This document shows, piece by piece, positions 33,330-43,674 of a DNA stretch of 64,000 nucleotides. The stretch spans positions 1,488,001-1,552,000 of the forward strand of contig NZ_CP070480.1 in the NCBI RefSeq assembly GCF_016924835.1. Reading direction: 5' to 3'. This DNA comes from Rothia sp. ZJ932 (GTDB lineage Bacteria > Actinomycetota > Actinomycetes > Actinomycetales > Micrococcaceae). The notes below the pieces were generated by a model that saw only the letters and a list, made by a program, of their open reading frames with translations, ran no database searches and had not been told where the DNA came from. Position 1 is the first letter of the stretch. The number at the start of each line of letters is the position of its first letter. Position numbers and translations under genes: made by a program.

Positions 33330-34379
33330 CTACTGCATGTACTTAGCGAGTTCTCCTTGCAACCGTGCCCTCTTTTTGGTCAGGCGGTCGATTTCAGAAT
33401 TGACGATATCAAGTTTTTGGTGGTTGCCCAGAGCATCGAGCTCAGCCTGGGTCTCCTCGGCGATACCGATGAGAGCTACCAGCACAGGTTCTTGAGAGCC
33501 TGAGGCAATAGTCTGCTCAAGATCGCGTTTATTGTGTACCAGGGTCTCCAGCTTTTGCTGCGCCACCAGAATATCGCCCTCGTAGCGGTGCTTCTTGGTG
33601 GTGCCCAGGGGCTGGTCGCGCATGACGTCCACTGCCTCCATCGCGTCCCCATCAAAACGTACGTTACCCTTTTCAAGCACAATGCCGCGGTCGCAAATCT
33701 GCGAAACCAGATCAAGGTCGTGGCTAACAACCACCAAGGTTTTACCGGTAGCGCACAGCTCTTTAATCTTTTGCAGACACTTCTTTTGGAAGGGTTCATC
33801 GCCCACCGCCAGAATCTCGTCCACCAAGAAAATCTCGGGATCGGTATGAATCGCTACTGCAAAGGCAAGACGCAGGTACATACCTGAAGAATAGAACTTG
33901 ACCTCGGTATCAATAAAGTCACCGATTTCAGAAAAAGCGACAATTTCATCGAAGAGAGCATCAGTTTGTTCTTTGCTCATGCCCAAAATGGCGGCATTCA
34001 GGTAGACGTTGTCGCGTCCGGTCAGATCGGGGTGAAAGCCTGCGCCCACCTCAATCAAACCGGCGATACGACCGCGGGTGAGGACGCTACCCTGGTCGGG
34101 TTGCATGACGCCCGAGATGAGCTTGAGCATGGTTGATTTGCCGGAGCCGTTATAGCCCAGCAATGCAACACGCTCACCCTCGCGGATCTTCATGGACACT
34201 CCGTTGAGAGCGCTGAAACGTTCGCTCAAATCGCCCTTGCGACCCTTAATCAGCCAAATAAAGGCTTCTTTCATGGAGCGGGTATGGCGCAGTACGAATC
34301 GCTTCACCAGTCCGTCCACACGAATCACATCGGGCGCATCGGGAGCCACCGGAGGCAAATCAAAAATATCGAGTTTCAT
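33330..34379 (-). CDS. polysaccharide ABC exporter, ATP-binding subunit (Wzt/TagH-like)
   Basis: 349 residues. Walker A GYNGSGKST lies at about 75-83. YSSGMYLRLAFAVA is the signature, IFLVDEILAVGD is Walker B, and VVSHDLDL has the H-loop. The polysaccharide-export form of the nucleotide-binding domain ends near 250. The remaining 100 residues are a charged coiled coil (QQKLETLVHNKRDLEQ, RLTKKRARLQGELAKYM) where Wzt proteins often have a carbohydrate-binding domain. It starts 3 bp after the permease gene and powers export of the lipid-linked galactan. Confidence 0.88.
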   Translation of the reverse strand: MKLDIFDLPPVAPDAPDVIRVDGLVKRFVLRHTRSMKEAFIWLIKGRKGDLSERFSALNGVSMKIREGERVALLGYNGSGKSTMLKLISGVMQPDQGSVLTRGRIAGLIEVGAGFHPDLTGRDNVYLNAAILGMSKEQTDALFDEIVAFSEIGDFIDTEVKFYSSGMYLRLAFAVAIHTDPEIFLVDEILAVGDEPFQKKCLQKIKELCATGKTLVVVSHDLDLVSQICDRGIVLEKGNVRFDGDAMEAVDVMRDQPLGTTKKHRYEGDILVAQQKLETLVHNKRDLEQTIASGSQEPVLVALIGIAEETQAELDALGNHQKLDIVNSEIDRLTKKRARLQGELAKYMQ

Positions 34380-34382
34380 CTT

Positions 34383-35279
34383 TTACAGCTCCTGCGCGAA
34401 GTTGCCCTCGAAGGTACGGAACAGCCAGTTACCCAGCAAGAGCAACACCAGGGAAATACCGAAAGCGATAGGTACCCATACGGTCAGCAAGTTCGGGAAC
34501 ATGTACCAGTTACCGGCAGCCAGCAGTAACTGCTGTTGCTCACCGCTGAGAGTTGGCTGCCAGAAAGCATAGTGGAAGAGTTCCACCGCCACCGTCAGCG
34601 GGTTCGACATATAAAGATACTCGATGTTAGGAACCTGTACCTCACGCGCCACCATGGTCCAGGAGTACATGACCGGCGATAGCCAGGTTGCCATCATCAG
34701 GAACATATCTACCAGGTTCTCTGAGTCTCTGAAGAACACATTTGCCACGCCAAAGACCATACCGGCAGCCAGCCCAAAGACCATCACCAGCAGAACACCC
34801 ACGATAATGGCACCAATTTGCTTAAGATCAGGCGTCCACCCCACAAACAAACAGGCGACAATAAGCACCAAAATCTGCGGAAGGAAGTGAATCACACCCA
34901 CCCAGATGGTAGACAGCGAAAAGAGCTGGCGAGGCAGGTAAATCTTTTTAATCAAAGCACCGTTCACCACGAAAGCGCGGGCGCCGTTGCTAAAACATTC
35001 CGAGAAGAAGTTAATAACGATAATGCCCGAGAACAGATACACCGAGTAGTTCTGCAAGCCCTTTTCAAGACCCAAGAAAATACCCAGTGCCAGATAGAAC
35101 ACGAGGAACTGAATAGCCGGCTTGATGTAAGACCAGACGATACCGAGAACTGACCCTCGGTAACGTACCTGAATCTCTTTATCAACGAGCAGCTTCAGTA
35201 GATACTTGTTGTGGAGAGCGTCTTTCAACCCCCGGCCTTTGCCGGGGGCTGAAAACTCTCGAGTTGCTAGATCACTCAT
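34383..35279 (-). CDS. polysaccharide ABC exporter, permease subunit (Wzm/TagG-like)
   Basis: 298 residues of an ABC-2 permease. A short cytoplasmic N-terminus (VDKEIQVRYRGSVLGIVWSYIKPAI) precedes six hydrophobic spans, from about residue 48 to 290. YRGSVLGIVWSYIKP is typical of Wzm/TagG/RfbA proteins. The gene overlaps the glycosyltransferase stop by 3 bp and pairs with the downstream ATPase gene. The substrate is inferred from the neighbouring glf and GlfT2-like genes. Confidence 0.9.
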   Translation of the reverse strand: MSDLATREFSAPGKGRGLKDALHNKYLLKLLVDKEIQVRYRGSVLGIVWSYIKPAIQFLVFYLALGIFLGLEKGLQNYSVYLFSGIIVINFFSECFSNGARAFVVNGALIKKIYLPRQLFSLSTIWVGVIHFLPQILVLIVACLFVGWTPDLKQIGAIIVGVLLVMVFGLAAGMVFGVANVFFRDSENLVDMFLMMATWLSPVMYSWTMVAREVQVPNIEYLYMSNPLTVAVELFHYAFWQPTLSGEQQQLLLAAGNWYMFPNLLTVWVPIAFGISLVLLLLGNWLFRTFEGNFAQEL

Positions 35280-37294
35280 CGAGTAAGTTCTGACTCCGTA
35301 TGCTTATCGAAGGTCTTCTTCCATGCCTCGTAAGAGGCTACGTCAGCTGCCGCATCGCGGTATTGCTGACGCAAAGAAGCCCAGTTCTTGAAGAGCTTGG
35401 CGTGCAAGGACGCTGCTTTAGCGAGCTTGGAACGTAGTTGCTCGGGGTCGCGCTTGTACCAGAAAACACCCGTACCTTCAGCGTTAGTGACCAGCAGCGA
35501 ATCAAAGCGAGAGACGGTCCACCAACGGTTCTCCTGGTAAGAGAGCTGAATCTGGGGGTTTTCCTGAGCCATCTTGTCTACGGGAACAAAAGCCTGACGT
35601 CCCACAGCCTTTACTGCCCAGGGCAGCAGATTCTTGTAGGTGGGCGGCGCGAAGTTGCGGCGGCCTTTGAAAGGAGGCTTTTTAGTCTTAGGCTGCGGGT
35701 ATGCATCAATGTCGCTCTTAAGCTGAGCGTCGATGTAGTTGGCAGCTTTACCGCGAATAACCGGCAGTCGTTCGCTCAGCGAGTCGTGCAGGTGCTCGGG
35801 GCCTGAAAGCAAATCTTCAAGTGCCATCAAGCGTCCTTCTTCGGTGTAGTACTGCATGCTCAAGGCATGCTTAACATCGAGGAAGAGTGATTCGCGCATC
35901 ACTGCACCCCCCTTTTCGAAGGGTGAGTGAATCAATGCGGTAATGAGGCGGTTACGTTCGTGGAAGTAAGCCTGCCACCCCACGGAATCGTCTTTATCGA
36001 CCCACGAAACGTGCCACAAACCTGCGCCGGGGAACGAAACGGTAGCGATACCGGCTTCTTTCGCGCGCAGACCGTACTCAGCATCATCCCATTTAAGGAA
36101 GAGCGGTAGTGAAAGACCGATTTCTTTAATGACTTCAGTAGGAATGAGGCACATCCACCAGCCGTTGTAGTCAACATCCACGCGGCGGTGTAGCCAGTGG
36201 GTGTTACGCAGGTTGTGACGGCCCAAGTCATGGCCCAAGGTCATGTCTTTATGCGGACGGTCGTAGAAGGTGCGCCAGGGGTTCACGACTTCGCCAAAAG
36301 CGTGCAGAACGGTGCGGTCATACATATCGAACATGTGACCGCCCACGATGGTGGGGTTCTTGCAGTAGTCAGCGAAGGTGACCAATCGAAGGATCGATTC
36401 GGGTTCAACCACCACGTCATCATCAAGCAGCAGGACGTAGTCGCTACCGTTGTTCACTGATTCGTACATGCCGCGGGCAAAACCGCCTGAGCCGCCCAGG
36501 TTGGACTGGTTGATGATGCGGAACTTACCGGCTAACGGCGCCACGACCTTTTCAAAATCAGGATGATCCTGCACCTTATCGGTGCCCTGATCAACAATCA
36601 GCAGTTCCTTGATGGAATCAAAAATATCGATGTTCTCACCCAGTGAACGGATGTTGTTGATGCAGTATTCAACCTTGTTCATGGTGGTAATCTGCACGGT
36701 TGCTTGACCGCCGTTTTCACCGGTGCGAGGGGTCGCATCGCCCAGCCAGTTAGCTTCTACCAGGGTGAAACCCTGTTGCTGGGCATCGAGGTCAAACCAG
36801 TACCAGCCACCGTCACTAAAGGGGTTCAGTGACAGCTTAAAAACTGCCTCGTTCTCACCGGAGACAACAGCAGCGTCCACACGCTGAATAACACCGCGCG
36901 CATTGGACTTGTAGACAATAATCATGCCCTCACCTTGGGTCTTGACGCTCAGGGTCACGAAGCGCAAGCTCGTCCATCGACGCCAGTAAGAGGCAGGGAA
37001 AGCATTGAAGTAGGTACCAAAGGACAGGGACTTACCCTTAGCAATCTGGGTGGAACGGCGTCCGAGCAGATCGCTAGCATCAGCGCGTGAGCTATCGGCG
37101 GTTTTCTCCTGATCGGAGGTTGCCTGCACAAAAGTTCTATGCGCGTCCCCGTCTTCGCGGGTGGGTAGCTGCACACCCGATGCCATGCCAGCATCAACGT
37201 AGAGAGGAATAACGTCGGTCTGTACCGCTTCGGGCAAAATGACGCGCTGCAGGGTACGCAGTGATGACGTATCGATGGTGGTAGTAGATGACAT
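35276..37294 (-). CDS. galactofuranosyltransferase, GlfT2-like
   Basis: 672 residues, close to mycobacterial GlfT2 in length and layout. A beta-rich N-terminal domain leads into a GT-A fold with the metal-binding DDD at about 291-293 (LLLDDDVVVEP). It continues with the WDDAEYGLRAKEAG catalytic-base region and a His in LWHVSWVDKDD, then a helical C-terminal domain. GlfT2 polymerises galactan from UDP-galactofuranose. It is directly downstream of glf, which makes that donor. Confidence 0.9.
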   Translation of the reverse strand: MSSTTTIDTSSLRTLQRVILPEAVQTDVIPLYVDAGMASGVQLPTREDGDAHRTFVQATSDQEKTADSSRADASDLLGRRSTQIAKGKSLSFGTYFNAFPASYWRRWTSLRFVTLSVKTQGEGMIIVYKSNARGVIQRVDAAVVSGENEAVFKLSLNPFSDGGWYWFDLDAQQQGFTLVEANWLGDATPRTGENGGQATVQITTMNKVEYCINNIRSLGENIDIFDSIKELLIVDQGTDKVQDHPDFEKVVAPLAGKFRIINQSNLGGSGGFARGMYESVNNGSDYVLLLDDDVVVEPESILRLVTFADYCKNPTIVGGHMFDMYDRTVLHAFGEVVNPWRTFYDRPHKDMTLGHDLGRHNLRNTHWLHRRVDVDYNGWWMCLIPTEVIKEIGLSLPLFLKWDDAEYGLRAKEAGIATVSFPGAGLWHVSWVDKDDSVGWQAYFHERNRLITALIHSPFEKGGAVMRESLFLDVKHALSMQYYTEEGRLMALEDLLSGPEHLHDSLSERLPVIRGKAANYIDAQLKSDIDAYPQPKTKKPPFKGRRNFAPPTYKNLLPWAVKAVGRQAFVPVDKMAQENPQIQLSYQENRWWTVSRFDSLLVTNAEGTGVFWYKRDPEQLRSKLAKAASLHAKLFKNWASLRQQYRDAAADVASYEAWKKTFDKHTESELTR

Positions 37295-37315
37295 AAAAGG
37301 TATAGCTCCTAGTAC

Positions 37316-38834
<1,519 letters not shown>

Positions 38835-41800
38835 GTGGCGGGCGCTGCGGTGGCTACAGGAAATTTTTCTGCCCACAATAGGGTCATGGAGCTTCTACTA
38901 CTGCTTGAAATTGATACGCACCGCCCGCTGCGTCCGGTGCGTGTAGAGACCACCGGTGGGCAAATCGGTGCAGATACACTCAGCCAGTATTTGCGCGGGT
39001 TCTTGGGGTTTGACTGCCAATGGTGGGTGGGTCAGCAGAGTCTAGAATCGTGTGTTCTGGGTGTGCAGCCTCTGGTTACGGGGGCGATCTTACGCCGCTC
39101 TCCTCAGGCGATAAGCCAGCAAAAGATGCTTAGTTTTGTAACGGTTCATGGTCCCGAGAGCGGACGCTTCTGGCAGCTACAGCGGGGCTCATACAGCCTT
39201 GGTAAGTTCAACACTGATATCTGCATCAGCGATCCCGCCTTAGAGCCGGTTCACGGTGTACTAACAGTCGCCGAAGAAGGCATCAGTTTGCACGCCGATA
39301 ACGCAGTCTTTGACTTAGCAGTGGGTGAAACTTTCATACTGGGTAGCTCACGCTGCCTGATGGTTGATTCTCCGCTGCCATTGCCATCACAACCGGCGGC
39401 TCTTGGCTCTCAAACTGTGGAGCTTGATCCACCCCGCAGCGTCGTACAGCTCATTTTAATGACGATTTTACCTATAGTCTTGGGAGTAGTCATTGCTCTG
39501 GTCACCGGCATGTGGCTGTTCTTGCTCATGTCGATGGCATCAAGCCTGGTGATGGGTTCTCATCTGTTTCTGCATCAAGGCTCAAGCGCAGCAACCCGGC
39601 GAAAACTGCGGGAGGCTGCTGAGCGCGATATGGCGAGCGCGTCCGTCTACCCTCATGTCGCTCACCTCGTGGAATCTGGCAGTCTTCTGCCAGCGGCGGC
39701 GCTTGTATCACCGGGTATTTTTGGGCGCTCAGCGTCTCTTAGCGGGCGGTACATCGAGAAGTATCGCGTTCCTTTTGTGGATGAGGTGCCGCTGTTGCTT
39801 CCGGTGGAACCGGGGGTGAGTATTCGGTGTGAGGTCGAGCCCCGGCTCCTGAATCTCCTGGTGCTTCAGCTTCTGAGGGTGGCGCAGGTTTCCGTGGTGC
39901 TGACGCAGGGCGTCCTCCGGTTAAACCCGCAGTGGAGGTTGCTGACGGTCTTGCCAACGGTGGTTGTGGTGGATTCATCAGAGGGTGGCGAACAGTATTT
40001 TTCTTCTCACGCGGCTGTAGTGGCTACAGAACCCGAGATAGTTGGGTGCGACCTGACGGGCGTTACAACTTTTATTGTGGGCAGCTGTGAAGCTGATGCG
40101 GATGTCGTATTACAAACCTGCGGACGCTCGGGTCAGCTCTTAGCGTCGGTATCGTCTTCGTCGTGTCTGCAGGTGCCGGGGCTCAGTACACTCCCCTGCA
40201 CCGTTGCTGCAGATGGTGTGGATGATTCCACTTTCATTCAGGCGGTAGGTAACCTCTTACAGCAGATGCACTCCCCCACATCTGTAGCGAGTCAAAGTGC
40301 AGATGCAGTTCATCAATTCAGCGGGCGGTTTTCGGAGCTTACTGAGTTCGGGGTAGAAGATGTGCCCCTGCGCTGGTCCCAACACCTGTATGCACCTGAT
40401 CTGATGATTATGGTGGGTAAGGGTCTGCCAAGGCTCTCCGTCACAGAGCATGGCCCTCATTTTTTGGTGGGAGGCACCACCGGTTCTGGTAAATCTCAGT
40501 TTTTACGGTCAATGGTGCTGAGTTTGGCGGCGGTTTATTCTCCTGCGCGTTGTAGCTTTCTTTTTATCGATTTCAAGGGTGGGGCAGGGCTTGGTCCGCT
40601 CCATCAGCTGCCCCATTCTTTGGGGTTGCTCAGCGATTTAGATACTGCTTCGGTGCGCAGGGCGCTTGCTTTCTTGAAGGCTGATTTGAGTGCGCGCGAA
40701 CGGCTCTTTCAGCAGCTAGAAGTCAATTCCTACAGGGACTATTTGCGGGTGTGCGAAAAAGCTAGTGAGCAGCCGGGTTTTAGCGAGATTTTTATTGTGG
40801 TGGACGAGTTCAAAATGCTGGTTGAGTCAATGCCAGAGGCTATGAACGATTTGATGAAGGTGGCAACTATTGGCAGGTCCTTGGGCGTTCATCTTATTCT
40901 TGCTACCCAGCGTCCTCAAGGCGCTGTGTCTGCTGATATCAAAGCTAATATATCTACCGTATTTGCCCTGAGGGTGGCATCTTCGCAGGATTCTCACAAT
41001 CTGCTGGGTAGTGATGACGCAGCAGATATTTCGCCTTCCTGCCCTGGAGCAGGCTGGGCGCGGCTTTCTGACGGACAACTGGCACCTTTCAGAGCGCCAC
41101 GTTTGGATGCAGCCCCATACACTTATTCTCTCAAATTGAGAGTACATGATCTTTACAGTGGCTTGCAGTACCCGCAGAGAGGGGAATCAGCTGATACTGA
41201 GGATGCCCTCTTTGCCGCCATCGTCGGTGCCTACACCCCGGCGTTAGAACCGGCGGCTTATGTTCCTATTGCTCCCGCCTTGACTTGCGGTACACCCACC
41301 CCACACAAAGATGCCTACTACTTAGGACGTCACGAAAACGCTGTCTGCGGTAAGCAGGATGAGCTGTTGTGGTCGTCCGCTTCGCAGGGTTCTCTTGCGT
41401 TAGTGGGTTCCGCTGCAGAACGCCACCGGGTCATTTTTTCGTTGCTGAGTCAGGCAGCTCAACGAGGAATCCCCCGCATTGTTTTTACCGCTGAACCTAC
41501 CCTTTACCGGACGCTATCGCACGATGATTTCAGGGGCGCCGCAGACTGCGTTTTAGGCATTCAGGATATAGCCTTTCTGCAGGCGGTGTGCGAAGAAATC
41601 ACGCAGGTACCCCGCCCCGTCTTACTAGTGGTCGACGGTATTGATATCTTGCTCGAGCATACGCTACGCAAGCCCCAGCTTGAACTCACCCTTTTACAGC
41701 TAGTCCAAGACGGTCACCGTACCGGAATCGAGGTCATCGTGAGCGCTTCCACAAAAATTCGGGGCAAGTTTTCAACGGCAGCGCACTCCACTGTGGTCAC

Positions 41801-42593
41801 CGCAGAAACGATGCGCAATGATCTCGCCACCACCGTTCTACGCTCCGAAATACCCCCTGGCACCGGGCAGTGGCGCTGCGAAGGTACACTCACCCACAGC
41901 ATAAGCGCAGAAACGGCGACCGTTGCCGCCTTACTCGGCAGTAGTCAGCCACTGTGCATGCCCCTTACCGATGACTTCCGTCAGCTACCGGAACAGATAG
42001 ATGCCGCCCAGTTGCCCCAGCAGGTATCAGAAGCCCCCAAACAGGGCTTGCTTGTAGGTTTCTCTCGGCGCCAACGCCCCGTTACCCTAACCTCCGGCAA
42101 CCGCAAGATTCTTTGCATTGCCGGCACCAAAGGCAGCGGTAAAACAACCCTGCTTCAGCAGCTACCGGGACTGAACCCCAACGAGTCTTTTACTCTAATT
42201 GAAGGCAGGCAAGTACCCGGAGTTTCTGCTCTAACCTCTTACCTCGATGCTCTGAGCGACCCTGCCCAGCGCATCCTTCTCATCGACGATTTACACAGTC
42301 TAGATGCCGCGTCCCAGGAGGCTCTACGCGCCCGTTGCTCCCACTACCGTCTAGTCGTTCTCGCTTTCACACCGTGGAAGAGATGGCATGCATCCCCGCT
42401 ACTCTCACAGCTTGCCGGCACCACCTACGGTATTGTTCTACAACCTCGTACTGCCGTTGACGGTGAATTTTTTGGACTGGAATCCTTACCGCTTGACACC
42501 CTCACCCGAGGTGTATGCCCACCCGGCAGGGCGTTGCTCATTGACGGGCTCGAAGCCACCGCTTTTCAAGTACCGGGTAGCTCACGCTCATAG
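38835..42593 (+). CDS. FHA-FtsK/SpoIIIE-type membrane ATPase (EccC-like)
   Basis: 1252 residues from a GTG with AGAGGAGG 10 nt upstream; an ATG at 38886 is an alternative. An N-terminal beta-rich part is followed by an FHA-like segment (SYSLGKFNTDICISD, about 115-160) and two membrane helices (about 203-246). The first FtsK/SpoIIIE ATPase domain has GGTTGSGKS near 547-555, FIDFKGGAGL and ILATQRPQG. The last P-loop is AGTKGSGKTTL near 1096, with LLIDDLHSL. This is the arrangement of EccC/YukBA type VII secretion motors, but no WXG100 substrate or other Ecc gene lies in the window. Confidence 0.8.
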   Translation: MAGAAVATGNFSAHNRVMELLLLLEIDTHRPLRPVRVETTGGQIGADTLSQYLRGFLGFDCQWWVGQQSLESCVLGVQPLVTGAILRRSPQAISQQKMLSFVTVHGPESGRFWQLQRGSYSLGKFNTDICISDPALEPVHGVLTVAEEGISLHADNAVFDLAVGETFILGSSRCLMVDSPLPLPSQPAALGSQTVELDPPRSVVQLILMTILPIVLGVVIALVTGMWLFLLMSMASSLVMGSHLFLHQGSSAATRRKLREAAERDMASASVYPHVAHLVESGSLLPAAALVSPGIFGRSASLSGRYIEKYRVPFVDEVPLLLPVEPGVSIRCEVEPRLLNLLVLQLLRVAQVSVVLTQGVLRLNPQWRLLTVLPTVVVVDSSEGGEQYFSSHAAVVATEPEIVGCDLTGVTTFIVGSCEADADVVLQTCGRSGQLLASVSSSSCLQVPGLSTLPCTVAADGVDDSTFIQAVGNLLQQMHSPTSVASQSADAVHQFSGRFSELTEFGVEDVPLRWSQHLYAPDLMIMVGKGLPRLSVTEHGPHFLVGGTTGSGKSQFLRSMVLSLAAVYSPARCSFLFIDFKGGAGLGPLHQLPHSLGLLSDLDTASVRRALAFLKADLSARERLFQQLEVNSYRDYLRVCEKASEQPGFSEIFIVVDEFKMLVESMPEAMNDLMKVATIGRSLGVHLILATQRPQGAVSADIKANISTVFALRVASSQDSHNLLGSDDAADISPSCPGAGWARLSDGQLAPFRAPRLDAAPYTYSLKLRVHDLYSGLQYPQRGESADTEDALFAAIVGAYTPALEPAAYVPIAPALTCGTPTPHKDAYYLGRHENAVCGKQDELLWSSASQGSLALVGSAAERHRVIFSLLSQAAQRGIPRIVFTAEPTLYRTLSHDDFRGAADCVLGIQDIAFLQAVCEEITQVPRPVLLVVDGIDILLEHTLRKPQLELTLLQLVQDGHRTGIEVIVSASTKIRGKFSTAAHSTVVTAETMRNDLATTVLRSEIPPGTGQWRCEGTLTHSISAETATVAALLGSSQPLCMPLTDDFRQLPEQIDAAQLPQQVSEAPKQGLLVGFSRRQRPVTLTSGNRKILCIAGTKGSGKTTLLQQLPGLNPNESFTLIEGRQVPGVSALTSYLDALSDPAQRILLIDDLHSLDAASQEALRARCSHYRLVVLAFTPWKRWHASPLLSQLAGTTYGIVLQPRTAVDGEFFGLESLPLDTLTRGVCPPGRALLIDGLEATAFQVPGSSRS

Positions 42594-42988
42594 TGCTTAC
42601 GCAGGTATTTGATAACACGAGGCGAGAACATCAAAATCATCACAACCCCGCAGACGAGAGCCGTCACGCTCCCCGGTACAAACTGACCAGAAACAGCGAT
42701 CTGTGTGCCGATAATAACGCCCATAATCTGCCACACCACGATAAGGGCACGAGCATACAATCGCCCCTCATACAAACCTTTAGCGCCCCACGCCAAAGCA
42801 CCGGCAATTAATACAAAAGCGAAAACTAATACAGCGGTTGCCGATGAGATACCCTCACCCGGAGCGTAAATCACCGACAACACCGCTAATGCCATAACGG
42901 CAATAATTTCAATTCCGACCAGTCCCACAATCACAAGAACAGCGGGCGGACGTACAGGCAATACACCCCTCGCACTTTCAGGCTTCAC
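42566..42988 (-). CDS. four-helix membrane protein
   Basis: 140 residues from a GTG at 42988 preceded by AGGGG; an upstream ATG at 43045 would add 19 charged residues. Four hydrophobic spans are visible (AVLVIVGLVGIEIIAVMAL, SSATAVLVFAFVLIAGALAW, ALIVVWQIMGVIIGTQIA, SVTALVCGVVMILMF), ending in a basic tail KYLRKHYERE. No enzyme motif. Small actinobacterial integral membrane protein of unknown function. It is convergent with the EccC-like gene and overlaps its end by 28 bp. Confidence 0.7.
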   Translation of the reverse strand: MKPESARGVLPVRPPAVLVIVGLVGIEIIAVMALAVLSVIYAPGEGISSATAVLVFAFVLIAGALAWGAKGLYEGRLYARALIVVWQIMGVIIGTQIAVSGQFVPGSVTALVCGVVMILMFSPRVIKYLRKHYERELPGT

Positions 42989-43308
42989 TGTGATCCCCTT
43001 CTCTCTGCCCCACTCGATATCTTCTCTCGCTTTTAGTCTATACACCCTGCACCACCGGTGCCCCTACAGCAACCAGTACCCCACCCAGTGTGGTGCTTTT
43101 AACACCACAACAATAGCTGTGATTGATAACTCACGCCCAGCAGAGTTTTTATTCAAGAAACCTCTTGTTTACTTTCAACCGACATGCGAAAGTTATGTAG
43201 GTCGACTTGGCTCCTAGCTTATTCAGGGGCCCGGTTTTTTGTTAGGCTGAGTTTTTTATTTTTTATCAAGCGCAGCCTCAGTGTACATATTTGAAGGAGA
43301 GCGTGCCC

Positions 43309-43557
43309 ATGGATTGGCGTAGCCGTGCTGCTTGCCTAGAAAAAGACCCAGAATTATTTTTCCCTGTGGGAAACACTGGTCCGGCGCTACTTCAAATTGA
43401 AGAGGCAAAAGCCGTATGCCGCAACTGCACCGTCATGGATACATGCTTGCAGTGGGCAATTGAGACCGGTCAAGATTCCGGTGTCTGGGGCGGAATGAGC
43501 GAAGAAGAACGCCGAGCGATGAAACGCCGTGCTGCTCGCGCTCGCCGCGCGTCCTAA
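43309..43557 (+). CDS. whiB1: WhiB-family iron-sulfur regulator WhiB1
   Basis: 82 residues from the ATG at 43309 with AAGGAG 8 nt upstream, giving the WhiB1-type start MDWRSRAACL. Cys9, Cys37, Cys40 and Cys46 should ligate a [4Fe-4S] cluster. GVWGG at 58-62 and the basic tail KRRAARARR bind DNA or sigma factor. WhiB1 is nitric-oxide sensitive and essential in mycobacteria and binds the main sigma factor. It faces pdtaS, as Rv3219 faces Rv3220c. Confidence 0.93.
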   Translation: MDWRSRAACLEKDPELFFPVGNTGPALLQIEEAKAVCRNCTVMDTCLQWAIETGQDSGVWGGMSEEERRAMKRRAARARRAS

Positions 43558-43569
43558 GACTCTTTTCAA

Positions 43570-43613
43570 AAGGCGGTGGACAGAATCTTTACGATTCTGT
43601 CCACCGCCTTTTG
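43570..43613. terminator. bidirectional terminator between whiB1 and pdtaS
   Basis: AAGGCGGTGGACAGAATC pairs with its exact complement across a 5-nt loop, followed by TTTTG. Confidence 0.9.
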
Positions 43614-43674
43614 TTGTGCTCGCGTCTTTACAGCGGGTTGTCAGAAAAATGCCGATTGACCGGTTGGTGAAAGA

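Noticed and set aside
43118-43135. CRP/GlxR-like half sites TGTGA...TCAC upstream of whiB1
   Set aside because: The half sites are separated by 8 bp instead of 6, so the site does not fit the consensus even though whiB1 is CRP-controlled in mycobacteria.
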